Shown one piece after another: positions 1 through 11,100 of a DNA stretch of 64,000 nt. The translations under genes were made by a program, and so were the position numbers. The stretch is from Closterium sp. NIES-65 (lineage: Eukaryota; Streptophyta; Zygnematophyceae; Desmidiales; Closteriaceae), in the NCBI GenBank assembly GCA_948144175.1, contig CANXME010000033.1:1-64000 (forward strand), in the 5' to 3' direction. Each line of letters opens with the position of its first letter. The stretch's first letter is position 1. The notes under the pieces were generated by a model, which saw only the letters and a program-made list of their open reading frames with translations, was not told the origin of the DNA and searched no databases.

Positions 1-1290
1 AAGGGTACTAGACCAAGCAGAGAGGAAGGAGGAGAGGGAGAGACTAAGCCGAAGAGGAGGAGAGCAACGCCGAGAGGAGACAAGAAAAAACAGAGAATGG
101 AGAAGAGCCTGGAGGGAGAGGATGAGAGATGCGTGTGGGGACGAGGGGGAAGGGAGAACAAGCGAAGGAGGCCTGAGGAGCGGGAAAAACAGAGAGAAAT
201 CCGGAAGATGGGAGAAAAATCCGAAGATGGGAGAGAAATCCGAAGATGGGGAGAGAGGGCCACCAGCAAACGAATGAAAGGGAACCCTCCAGATCGAATT
301 CGAAGGGAGTGAAAGGCGGGGCGAACTGGGGAGAGAAGGGAGAAGGGGAGCGGAATGGTCCAGGTAACAGAGGTAAAAGTGATGGTGCACGGAAATGGCA
401 GAAAAGATTTGCTCCTTGTTAGAGAAAGAGTAAAAAACTGAGGATGAGAAAATTTTGGGGATGAAATCGCATGGGAACGATGGGAGTGGTGGCGAGAAGG
501 AAGAGTAATGTGGGGGCGGATATGGCAAAAATGGGGTGGCGCAGAAAAGGGGAGCGAGCAAGGAAGTCGAAAGGTCAAGGAACGGGAGGGAGCAAGGAAG
601 AGGGCGGGAATAAGGAAGAGGAAAGGTTGACAGACCTGTGGAGGAGCGAGGAGAGGCACACATAGAGCGACTGCATGGCAAAAACAGGATACAGGGGCAT
701 GTCGGGGCATACAGTGGCATACAGTGGCATACAGGCACATACAGACGCATACAAAGAGCGAGAGGTGGGGGACCACAGGGTCAGGAGTGACAGATACAAA
801 AGAGGATGTTAAGAATGGAAGTGATTCTTGAGTCGACTAAAAACTCGGCCGCACGGAGAAAGACAGGAGATGAGAGGTGGGGGGGTGACACATGATCAGG
901 AGTAAGAGGATACAACAAGAACACATGCTGCATGACAGGGTCGCACATAAAATGCATGCAAAAGGGGAGGAGCGTGAGGATGATGTCGAAGACGAGAAGC
1001 TGGAGGAAGCAGCCCCAGGGCGAGACGAGGCGACATGAGGACAAGACCAGAAGGGAGCGTGAGGATGAGGGGCGACATGAGGACGACAAGACAAGAAGGG
1101 GTGGTTTTGAGTCGACTCGAAGGGGCAACAGCTGCTGGAGACTTGAAGGGGCAACAACAGCTGCTGGAGACTTGAAGGGGCAACAACAGCTGCTGGAGAC
1201 TTGAAGGGGCAACAACAGCTGCTGGAGACTTGAAGGGGCAACAACAGCTGCAGGAGGAGAGTGCTGCAGAAGAAAGTGATCCCTCCTCAC
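1..1290. other. Intron-like AG-rich sequence at left edge
   Basis: No complete gene is visible here. The sequence is strongly purine-rich on the plus strand, with simple repeats (for example about 12-bp GGCATACAGT units near 700-760) and a 29-bp tandem repeat. On the minus strand it lies downstream of the last visible SPPL exon, so I read it as intron. A fragment near 975-1010 repeats the end of the SPPL exon at 1291-1450 (the LVF-IILTL stretch), one more partial exon copy. Confidence 0.5.
1121..1250. repeat. 29-bp tandem repeat, about 4.5 copies
   Basis: The unit begins ACTTGAAGGGGCAACAACAG and ends CTGCTGGAG. Copies are almost identical, starting at 1141, 1170, 1199 and 1228. The array begins directly after a TTTTGAGTCGACTCGA palindrome-like site (1105-1120). 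Confidence 0.85.
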
Positions 1291-3396
1291 CTCGAGCGCC
1301 GCAACGCAGAAGAGCGTGAGGATGATGTAGAAGACGAGGGGCGACATGAGGAAGAAGAGCAGCAGCAGCATGACAGACGACATCACCACACGAAACCCAC
1401 TGCTGACCCCCACTGACATGTCATACGCTCCCGAGGAGTCGCCTTTGTGGCTGGAGTATTGGGGAGGAGAGAGGGATATAAATGAGATGGACATGAGCAG
1501 GGGTTGCAGCAGCAGTGCTTTGTGACGTGTATTGAGACGTGTTTTGAGACGTCTCAAACACTTCTTCAATCACGGAGGAGAGAGGGGATATAAATGAGGT
1601 GACATGAGCAGGGGTTGCAGCAGCATCACAAGACAGCATCACCACGAACCCCACCGCTGACCCCGCTGACATGTCGTAACTTTTGAGTCGACTCAAAAGT
1701 CTCCTACTGACATATCGTAACTTTTGAGTCGACTCAAAAGTCTCCTACTGACATATCGTAATGCTCCCGAGGGGCCGCCCTGGGGCTGGTAGGGACAGTG
1801 GGAGTGGGGAAGAGGAGACATGGAATACGGGAGACAGGGGGCGCAGGCCGCAGCTGACCCCACCGACATGTTGCACGCTGGCTGGTGCCTGCCTATGGCA
1901 CGGGTCAGCAAGAGCAGACCAGGAGATCACGAGGAGATTAGCTGGAGGGAGTTAAGGTACGACAAAGCGAGGTTTGGCGAGAACAATAAACATCCCTGCG
2001 TTCGCGGGCTGCGCCCTTCGACTGCTCTGCTAGCTGGCTCACTCACTCACTCACACATCCTCGCATGAAAGCAAACCCCATCACCATCATCACCCGCCCC
2101 AACCTTGTCCCCACGTTTCAACACCCAATCACTGCACCTCTTCTACTCCCCCACCACATCCTCCTTCCCTCCCCCATCTTCCCCCGTTCCCCCCCCCCCC
2201 CACTCCCCCCCGTACCTGGTCCGCCAGGGACTGCCCCGCGCCACTCTTCCTTCCAGCGCGGCCTTCTCCTCCGCGGCAGCCCACGCGGACGCGCCCACGA
2301 GCGACAGCAGCGCCAGCGCCCACAGCACCAGCTCTGCCAGGTCCAGCAGTGACCGCGGAGGCGCGTACAGGGACACAGTGACTGGCGCGGCGGAGGCGGA
2401 GGCGGAGGGGGAGGCGGAGGCGTTGGAGAGGGCATGAAGGAGGAATTGGCCTGACGAGTTGGAGACCATGACCACCGGTATAGTCACAACGCCTTCAGTC
2501 AAGTCTGTTGCGTTGCAACCCATGCCAATGATACCTGCCGCGGGGAAACCCACGTACAAGTATTGAGCCGTCACAAAGGAGGCCTTAGCTGAAACTTACC
2601 TAACTCTATGCATTGACACATATGCTGAAACACACCCAATCACTATCACAAATACATGACCCCAAAGCGTTAAAAACACGATCAAATCACATGTACAAAA
2701 CGTACATCAAGTCCCATTCACATTCAAATCGCCTGCAGGCCATACCTTGTTTGTTGTTGACCATGATAGCAGCAGCAGCTCGCAGCCGCTGCACGCGGAG
2801 GGCCTTCGAGGCTAAGCTGCACTCGCCTTTTGAGGCGCCTCAAAAACGAAAAAAACACATCAAGTCCCATTCACATTCACACCACCTGGGTTACCTTCTT
2901 CACTGTTGATGACGATGGCAGCAGCTGCTCCCAGCCGCTGCACGCGGAGGGCCTTCGAGGCGAAGCTGCAGTCGCCTCGCTGCACTAACACTGCCTGGCC
3001 CTGAAACTAGCATTGGGGAGATGGGTGAAGGTGGGCGGAGGATACGGAAAGAAGTGAAAGACAGGAGGCATGAAGACGTGAAGAAGCGGAACATGGAGTG
3101 AGGTTGAAAAAAAAGCCAAGGATAGAAGCATCTGCGCGACAAATTTGACTTCAGGAGCATGGTGACTAACGAGGGCGAGGAAAAAAGACGGGGCTCTGAG
3201 CGCACGTACTGAAGGGAGAGGAGGCAGGGGGGTCGGAACAAGCAAGCAGGGGCTGCATCTGCGCAAGGGAGAAGGAGAGCGCGTCAGCCTTGGTCTTCGG
3301 AAGCCCCGCGCCGAAGCTGGCTTCGAGAGCGAGGATTTGACGGTCATTGCTGCCGCTGATGGTGGCGTTGCCTCCCACGTGCACGGAAAGCTTGAC
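1291..3396 (-). CDS. SPPL: Signal peptide peptidase-like (SPPL) intramembrane aspartyl protease, partial (PA domain and first membrane part)
   Basis: Plant SPPLs are GxGD aspartyl proteases of the endomembrane system with a lumenal PA domain before the membrane core. Four exons join in phase: 3396-3210, 2990-2895, 2534-2216 and 1450-1291. The first encodes the start of the PA domain (LSVHVGGNATISG, then LLACSDPPAS); the second RGDCSFASKALRVQRLGAAA, the typical PA core; the third MGCNATDL, VTIPVVMVSNSSG and VSLYAPPRSLLDLAELVLW, which match the plant SPPL signature order (IPVVMISKSSG, then LYAPKRP) and enter the first membrane helix; the fourth YDMSVG followed by the leucine-rich helix VMLLLLFFLM. 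The catalytic YD and GLGD segments would lie beyond the left edge. The signal-peptide exon was not found upstream. Exons 1, 2 and 4 have partial duplicate copies in neighbouring introns. Confidence 0.85.
1681..1698. repeat. Perfect 18-bp palindrome TTTTGAGTCGACTCAAAA
   Basis: This is a perfect inverted repeat and the best representative of the dispersed palindrome family. An identical second copy lies at 1722-1739 inside a 41-bp tandem duplication. Confidence 0.95.
1722..1739. repeat. Perfect 18-bp palindrome, second copy
   Basis: Identical to the palindrome at 1681-1698, 41 bp away, with the intervening CTCCTACTGACATATCGTAA also duplicated. Confidence 0.95.
2742..2827 (-). repeat. Duplicate copy of SPPL PA-domain exon with its 5' splice site
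   Basis: A copy of the exon at 2895-2990. It reads RGECSLASKALRVQRLRAAA and ends at a usable donor (AAG|GTATGG). It differs from the functional exon at about eight amino-acid positions and only about two silent ones, so it looks unconstrained. The GAGGCGCCTC palindrome at 2828-2845 separates the two copies. Confidence 0.8.
2828..2845. repeat. Palindrome TTTTGAGGCGCCTCAAAA
   Basis: A perfect 18-bp palindrome, a variant of the family with a GGCGCC centre. It lies exactly between two copies of the SPPL PA-domain exon. Confidence 0.93.
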
Positions 3397-3426
3397 CTGA
3401 GGTGGGGGGATGGTGAAACGAGATGA

Positions 3427-3512
3427 TTTTTGAGTTGAATCAAACCCGAATCTCGAGGTCACTGCCGCCGCTGATCGTGGCGTTGACTTTCACGTGCACG
3501 ACAAGCTTGACC
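3427..3512 (-). repeat. Partial duplicate of SPPL exon start plus decayed palindrome
   Basis: The sequence at about 3448-3512 repeats the start of the exon at 3210-3396 (VKLVVHVKVNATISGG against VKLSVHVGGNATISGS) including the acceptor CCTCAG. A decayed palindrome, TTTTTGAGTTGAATCAAA at 3427-3444, lies between the two copies. Confidence 0.75.
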
Positions 3513-3539
3513 TGAGGTGAGGAGGAGGTGGGATGTGAG

Positions 3540-5166
3540 TTTTCAGTCGACTCTAGAGTCGTATTGGCTGATTATTCAAGCTAAGTTGAGGGGATGGTGG
3601 GATTGTGAAAGGATTGTGAGGAAACTCGGAGATTGTATCAGAGATGACAATGATGAGGCAAGGAAGGGATCGCCGTACCATTTCCACGCTGTTATCGCAT
3701 CCTTGTCGCGGAGACTGTGCGCTTACGGACGGCGGACACAAAATCAGGACGAGCGAGAACAGCGATAGTAACAGAAGCCGTTAGTGACGCTACACCCGGA
3801 GTGTGCTGTACAGGCAAGCATGATCGGCGAGTACTCGGCGCTCGGGTCAACCATCGACGGTCCATCTCAGACAGTACGACGATACGGTTTGCTAATTAAA
3901 GAATAACGTATGCGTTGGATTCGTGATGCTTCGGGCGGGACGAACTGGCGTCAGAATCTGCTACTTTAGAGACGTCCCTAACCTCGTGGGAGTCTGCTAA
4001 TAAACTCTCGACAAGCTAAGCTTATCCTCGCTAAGATCACGCATCAACTTCTTAACGAGTAAAAAAAACCACGGATTCCTGACCAAGGACCAACTCGGTC
4101 CTCTCCCGACGACGGCACGGAGGGGAATCTCGGAACTGTCAGCCGTGAGGGAGACCTATGGCTGACAGATAAGACAATGAGGATCAACTATTGAACTCGT
4201 CGACACGAGAGTTCCGTTGAAAGGTCGGGCAAATTCAAGGCTGGATTGGCTCTACTGCAGGATACCACTCTCTAACGTGTACAAACGTACTACACCGTAC
4301 TCGACGACCGAACAATGACATTGAAGGGTTACTTCCGAAGCTTTGAAGCTGGTTTGACGTGGACCTGTGGTCTTCTGACACTACGACCACGTCGTCAGTT
4401 TCGAGGGCTTTCCCGCGCATTTGTTGTCTGAAAAAACTGCAAATTCTGTAAGGATTTACAAATCCTTACTGAGGCACTCGTTAGCGAGGCCATCCCGAGG
4501 GTCACGCGACGAACCTGTCTTGCCTATTTCGTCGCACCGAACCACCCCCGACCGGCCTCCGCCCCAATCGCAACCATCACCGAGCCATCACATCCCGAAC
4601 CCCCCGCCTAGCTAGCTTTTCCTCTATTTCGGCCTCCTTCATTGTTTCTTCATTCAGTAATTCAGTAATTTCCATTTTCGTTATTCGTTTTACTGCGCAC
4701 TCTGCAAGTTGATTCATAACAAATTCTATACATTCAAGCGTGTTACGAGTGCAATTGAATGAACGAACGGGAATTGCACTATCGAAGCAAGAGTACAATG
4801 AGCGAAGGCATGAGCGAAAAATATATAGCGAAACTACAGTGGTAACGGTAATGGACTGTGGTTGTCGCGCGACGGGCCTGGGACTGAGGTTGGGAATTAG
4901 TGTCGAAGCGGAGGCCTGGAGCGCGGCTTACCCGCCGAGCCGTGAGGTTGGGGTGCGACGTGCGAAGGTGGCGGGCGGATTGTCGACGCGAGGATTGTGA
5001 GTGGTAACGGTGCTGACTGTGGTGCTACAGCGATGTACGCGTTGAGCAGGGATGCGAAGTAAGGAAAGGGATTTTCCTTACTAAGCGTCATAAAAGTCAT
5101 GATATTTTTAGGATGTCTTACAAGGTGACCACCTTACGCAAATTTTATCATTTACACTCAGCCCCA
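3540..5166. other. Region between SPPL and ELAPOR, no gene recognised
   Basis: This lies upstream of the visible SPPL exons and downstream of the ELAPOR stop codon. It should hold the missing first SPPL exon and promoter, but no signal-peptide exon could be identified. Base composition is more balanced than in the flanking introns. The short open frames have no family features. Confidence 0.4.
5058..5083. repeat. Small inverted repeat downstream of ELAPOR
   Basis: AGTAAGGAAA and its complement TTTCCTTACT are separated by about 5 bases. The repeat lies about 85 bases past the ELAPOR stop codon on the transcribed strand, so it would form a hairpin in the 3' end of that transcript. Confidence 0.5.
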
Positions 5167-8100
5167 CTAACTGCTCTCGTCTCCCTGCCTACGAAAGTGT
5201 GCCTCCTCATGCTCATACTCGTCGTCCTCATCACCCCCATCCATTTCCTCCATCTCATCATTCTCCTCCGCTTGCTCCGCATTCTCGCACAGCCTCGCAT
5301 ACTCCCTGTAGATCTTTCGGCTCTTGAGCCACGTCATAATCGTCATGACTGCAAGGCCGACAATTGCCAGCCCTCCAAGCGCAAAAATGGCAATGTATTT
5401 GGGGCTCAAGGTGCTTGAAGCGATGTATTTCACCTCCATGTCACAAATCCCCGCCAGTGTCCCTTCCGGAAGCTTCTCCGCTCCAGAAAGGTCCTCGTTA
5501 CAAGTCTTCGGGAGCTTCCAGATGTATGTTACGTTGTGCACACCGTTGGCGTCGGTGCAAGAGTCCTCAAATCTCTGGTAGTCGTCCTTGGTGCAGGGAA
5601 GGCAGTACTCATCAGGAGGTAAGGGCACCTGGGGATTTGGCTGGCAAAGCTGCCAGTTTGGAGGGTTAGAGGAAACAGGTACTCAGGAGAATTGAGCAAG
5701 CATACATCACCAACATGAAGAGCCAAGCCTGCGCCTTAACTCAAACACAAATTCAGGACAACATCTCCACAATAACCAAACCGAACACTTCTCCTTTCAG
5801 CCCTCCGCACCCAGCTACACCCAACCACAATCCACCCTTGGCTTGAATCACAGAAAACAGCCGTCTCTTGGTTATCTCCCCACTTCACCTGCCCCTGCCC
5901 CTGGAAACCCAATGAGTGGAGTACTCGTAAATGTAAATGTAGGTCAAGCAGCATACCCTTGGGGTCTTGTATTTGTAGATGAAGCGCTTGTTGTCGATAC
6001 AAATGGCAACGGCCACGGGCTCCATGTCAAGCACGGTGCACAGCGGGCAGGCATACGCCGTGTACCACACCATCTGGAACAGACACGATACAGGCGCCCG
6101 CAAACCCCTTCAAACCCCGTCCGAGCCGCCTGCCGTTTCCACCCTCATCCAACTCCACCCAACCCAACCAGATCCCACTTTACCTGCCCCTAGGAACACA
6201 GAGAGCAACGCACCCTTGGCGTCTTGTATTTGTAGGTGAAGCGCTTGTTGTCGATGCAGTTGGCAACGGCAACAGGATCCATATCCAGCACAGTGCACAG
6301 CGGGCACGCATACGCCGTGTACCACACCATCTGGAACAGGCATGAGACAGGCGCCTCGCGCCCCACGGGGATGACATCGCCCGACCGATTGGCCCATGCC
6401 GGGTAGGAGAGGGTCGGGTTCAGAGCTGCCTTCTTGCCCCCCTCCGTCCATGGCTCTGGGTGGCCGTAGCCTGGGGGGAACGGAGAGAGAAAGAGAGCGT
6501 GGAGAGAGGAGAGAGGTGAGGAAGAAGTGGGGAGGGGTGTGCCGGGTACCACACCACCTGGAAGAGGCAGGAGCCAGGCGCCTCCTGCTCTATCGATTGC
6601 CCCACCAGCCTTATGGTCGTACCAGCCCTGGGGTCACAGATGAGGTTGGGGTTGAAGGTGCTGGGGGCATCAAACATTGGGCAGCTCTCCCCGTTAAACG
6701 ACATCACCAGCCCTCGCCACCAGCCTCAGAATCTCACCACCAGCCTTATGTCTTACCTGCCTCGGGGTCACAAATGAAGGTGCTGCGGGCATCGGACATT
6801 GGGCAGCTCTCCCCGTTGAATGACAGCACCAGCCCTCGCCGCTCTTTTGAACTCAAAGCAATACTGCTCTTATGACTTCAACTAGACGCCTCACTCACCA
6901 GCCTCGGGGTCACAGATGAAGGTGAGATTGAAGGTGCTGGGGGCGTCGGACATCTGGTGAAGGCTGTACAATCAAGGTGCTGAGTTACATGTACATTCAG
7001 GTGCTTGTGCAACAGTCTAAACTCAAAGCCTCACCAGCCTCGGGGTCACAGATGAAGGTGAGGTTGAAGGTGCTGGGGGCGTCGGACATCGGGCAGCTCT
7101 CTCCGTGGAACGACATCACCAGCCCTCGCCGCTGCAGCTGCGGCTCGGAGAAGCTCCCCAAAGGGGCCAGTGACACGGTGTCCCCCAGGCTGTGGGCCGA
7201 TGTGGCTGTGCTGTGCTCATTCAGATTCGGGTTGATCTGATGGGGAGCGGGAGGGGAGGCGGGGGTTAGGGAGGGAGGAGAAAGGATGTGAAGGGAAGTG
7301 GACAGGATGTGGCTGTGCTCTGCTCATTCAGACTAGGAGGGGGGGCGGGGAGGGAGAAAACGGGGTGATGGAGGGGAGACGAGGAGAACGAAGGTGAGAG
7401 GGAAGGAAATGATACTTAAGTGTAATCAAAATCAGCAGTCAAAAGCAAACAAACATGCAAGAGTCAAGGCGAGGAGCGTCTGGATATCGATAGGGCGGTT
7501 TGGCTTGGAACCAGGGCACTCACCCGGCACACATAAGTGTTGTTGAGAGGCTTCCCACTGTACATGATACACGGATACGTCGTGTTGGAACAAGTCACGT
7601 TTGCGCGCCTGCTCACCACCTTGCCACCAACAAACGCTTGAGACGCCTCAAGAAGCACTCACCCGGCACACATAAGTGTTGTTGAGGGGCTTCCCAGTGT
7701 ACATGATGCACGGGTACTTCGTGTTCGCTCTCTCTCCCTTGCCGCCCCTGCCCCCCTTCCCACCACCACTATCACCACTCCACACACCACCACCCCCAGC
7801 CGCACCACCCCCAACACCAGCACCCCCAGCAGCAGCAGAGGAAGCGACAGGGCGATACACAGCGTTATCACTGTTGCTGCGAGCACACACCGACACATAG
7901 TACTTAGGACCCTTCTGCAGGTCTACAAAGGATGGGCCTTCGTATATGGGCCCCACGAGGCGGCCCAGGTTCTGGTGCGCGAGGGGGGAGAGGTCGTAAA
8001 GGAGCGTGTCTGTACTGTTGAAGGAGCGGACGATGAAGGTGCAGAAGGAGGAGGGCGAGGTGATGTCCCCTATGGCGCACTCCGCACTGCCCTCCAGAGA

Positions 8101-11100
8101 GGATGTGCCCAGGCCGCACGGCTGGCAAGCAGTGCGGTTGCCCTGAGATGGTGGCAGGGGAAGGTAGAGCAAAGGGCGAGATGCAAAAAAGGTTGACTGA
8201 GAGGGAGGTGAGAGGTCGTAGAGGAGCGTGTTGGTGGAGTTGAAGGAGCGAACAATGAAGGTGCAGAAAGAGGAGGGCGACGTGACGTCCCCTATGCGAA
8301 AGATGTTCCCAGGCCGCACGGCTGGCAGGCTGTGCGGTTGCCCTGAAATGTTTGCAGGTGACGAGGACAGGGTGGGAATGGGGAAGGGGAGAGAAGAGGC
8401 AGGGTGAGAGACTCCATTGGAGCACTGGGGTTGGGAGAAGGGATGTGACGTCCGCAATGCTGCACTCCGCACTGCCTTCCAGCGAAGATGTCCCTGGTGA
8501 ACAACACGGCTGGCAGGCAGAGCGGTTGCCCTGAGACAATAGGGGAGAACGGGGGAAGGAGGGACTGGCTAGCGCCATCATGGTGCACTCAATACGGATG
8601 AAAAAAAGGGGGAATCTGAGAACACAACTGCACTCACTGCTCGCTTCAGGTTGAAGGTGTTGGCAGTGAGGGCGAAGGGCACTTCTCACCCAGCCCTTCC
8701 CCGCCCTCACTGTAAAACCCAGCAGCAGCGCATTCCTCCCACCAATCCTCACTCTGCCCTTTGCTTAAGGAGCCAAAGAGTAAAACTAACCGCAGGTTTC
8801 GGGTTGAAGGTGTTGGCAGGGCACTTCTGGCACAGCCCTTCCCCGCCCTCACTGTAATACCCAGCAGGACACTCCTCCCACGCGTCCCCGCTCTGCCCCT
8901 TCTGCGCGCCTGCAGGGATGCGCACACACCCGGGCGCGCCCCCTGTGCCGCCCCCCACACGCGCACGCTGTGCAGGATGGCAGAGGAGCGATCGACGGAG
9001 GTGCGATCGGCGTTGAGGGTGACCCACACCCACATGATGCGGTGGCTGCCTGCTGCCAGCGGCCAATGCTGGCTGCTGCTGCGACCCACTGGCACGCTCA
9101 CGCCCATGCTGCCCCCGTCCTGAGGGAAGGTGGGAGGGGAAGATGGAGAGAGGAGTGGGTGAGAGAAAAAGGAGACAAGAGCAGAGAGGTTTGCGATCAG
9201 GTTGTCATTCATGTAAGAGAAAAGGTAAAGTTGCGATAACCTTCTCAGAAATCCCACCAACCTCACCTTCTCAGCACATGCTCATTGTCCCGCAACACAT
9301 GCCCACCATACCTCGGTATTCTCCAGCAGATTATCGTCCACATGGAAGAGGCCGCGCTGCAGGTCACCTTATCGTTGACATCACCCACCTGAATACCACA
9401 CAGCACTGCTCAACATCGCCTGACGCTCACTACCTCACAGCACCGCATATCACACCTCGATGTTCTCGAGCAGGTTGTCGTCCACGTAGAAGAAGAGTCC
9501 GCGCTGCAGGTCGCCAGGAGGGATGTCCACGTCAAAGTCGTATGTGATGTAGCCAGGGATGGTGAGATTCACTGTGAGTGCCAGCCACACCTGCGGGGAG
9601 ACGGGAGAAGGTGGTAGGCAATACAAGGAGTAGATGATGAGAATGCTTGGCAAGTGTGGTTGGACTCATGAACAACAGGTACCCAGGAGGGATGTCGACG
9701 TCAAAGTCGTATGTGATGTAGCCGGGGATGGTGAGATTCACTGTGAGCGGGCCAGCCACACCTGCAGGGAGGGGGAAACAAGGGAGATGAGAATCAGGAG
9801 GTGGTATGGTTTGGCACATGGACAAGCAAAGTCATATGTCATGTAGCCGGGGATGGTGAGATTCACAGCCAATGCTAGCCACACCTGCAGAGACAAGGGA
9901 GAGTGGTGGGGAGGGGTGAGCTTGGGTGGCACATAGACAAGCAAAGTCGTATGTGATGTAGCCGGGGATGGTGAGATTCACCGTGAGTGCCAGCCACACC
10001 TGCAGGGAGAGGAGAGAGGGAAGGAGGATGGAGAGAATGGGAACGCGCCATGTTATGGCGCATGGTCACACGATATGGTGCATGGTCACACGATATGGCG
10101 CATGGTCACACGATATGGTGCATGGTCACACGATATGGCGCATGGTCACACGATATGGTGCATGGTCACACGATATGGTGCATGGTCACACGATATGGTG
10201 CATGGTCACACGATATGGTGCATGGTCACACGATATGTGATGTAGCTGGGGATAGAGCGAGGGGGAGGGAAGACACGGTTGAGAGGACGATGAAACAAAG
10301 TAGGTGATACTGTCGGACCAAATTCACCTCTCGCGAACCAAATTCACTCAACCAACAAACACACTTACAGAAACAGCTTTGCCGTTATTTGCCCCCACCA
10401 CCCAAGATCAAGTGCACTTAACTAACAAACACACTTACAGAGGCAGTCTTGCCGTTATTCGCCCCCGAGTCCAGATAATCCCCCACCACTCGCCACCCGC
10501 CTGACCCACACTCCCCACTGCATCCAGTCTGGAAGCCGCTGGGAAGCTTCCCCTCTTCCACGGTGCGGAAGTGCTCCAGCAAGAGCATCCTCACTGCTGC
10601 CTCGCCAGGCTGGCACGGGTGGCAAGTTTCGTCCGATGTGGTTGAGGGGGCTGCAGAGGGAGGGGCAGCCGCGCCTGGAGGGGGGAGTGGTTGTACTGTT
10701 GGTGCTTCTGAGACGTTCCGCGCTGTGCCCTGAAAAAGGGAGGGAAGGGGGATGGAAAAAGGAAGAGGAAGGGAGGAAGGAACATGGGAATGGCAGGGAG
10801 GAGAGCAATGTGAGGGGAGGAACGAGTGTTGCAGATTGAGGAAGACAATGGGAGGTGGGTGGGGGTTAGGGCGGTTAGCCAGAGAAGCATCATACAGGGT
10901 GGCTGCAAGAGTTTCAAACGAAGCAGGGATTGGCTAGAGGCAGATGGCAGAGAGAATGAGTGAAGGCAGAGAGTGAAGGCACAGAGTGGCTGGGCAGACG
11001 GCCAAGAGAGTGGGTGGGGCGAGGGCGTACAGTGGGGCAGAAGGTGCAGGTGAGAGTGTCAGTGGCAGAATCCACAACTGCGTACTGCCCTGACGGGCAG

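Larger units (their letters stand above)
1402..1880 (-). repeat. Partial duplicates of an SPPL exon with palindromes between copies
   Basis: The start of the SPPL exon at 1291-1450 (YDMSVG stretch, ACATGTC on the coding strand) recurs around 1636-1680 (YDMSAGSAVGF) and around 1850-1875. The intron sequence GATATAAATGAG...GGGGTTGCAGCAGCA is also present twice (about 1475-1515 and 1588-1628). Palindromes at 1542-1558, 1681-1698 and 1722-1739 lie between the copies; the last two sit in a 41-bp tandem repeat. Confidence 0.75.

Noticed and set aside
781-1569. 262-codon minus-strand frame as a single gene
   Set aside because: Only the part at 1291-1450 is SPPL coding; the rest is intron and the 29-bp repeat read through.
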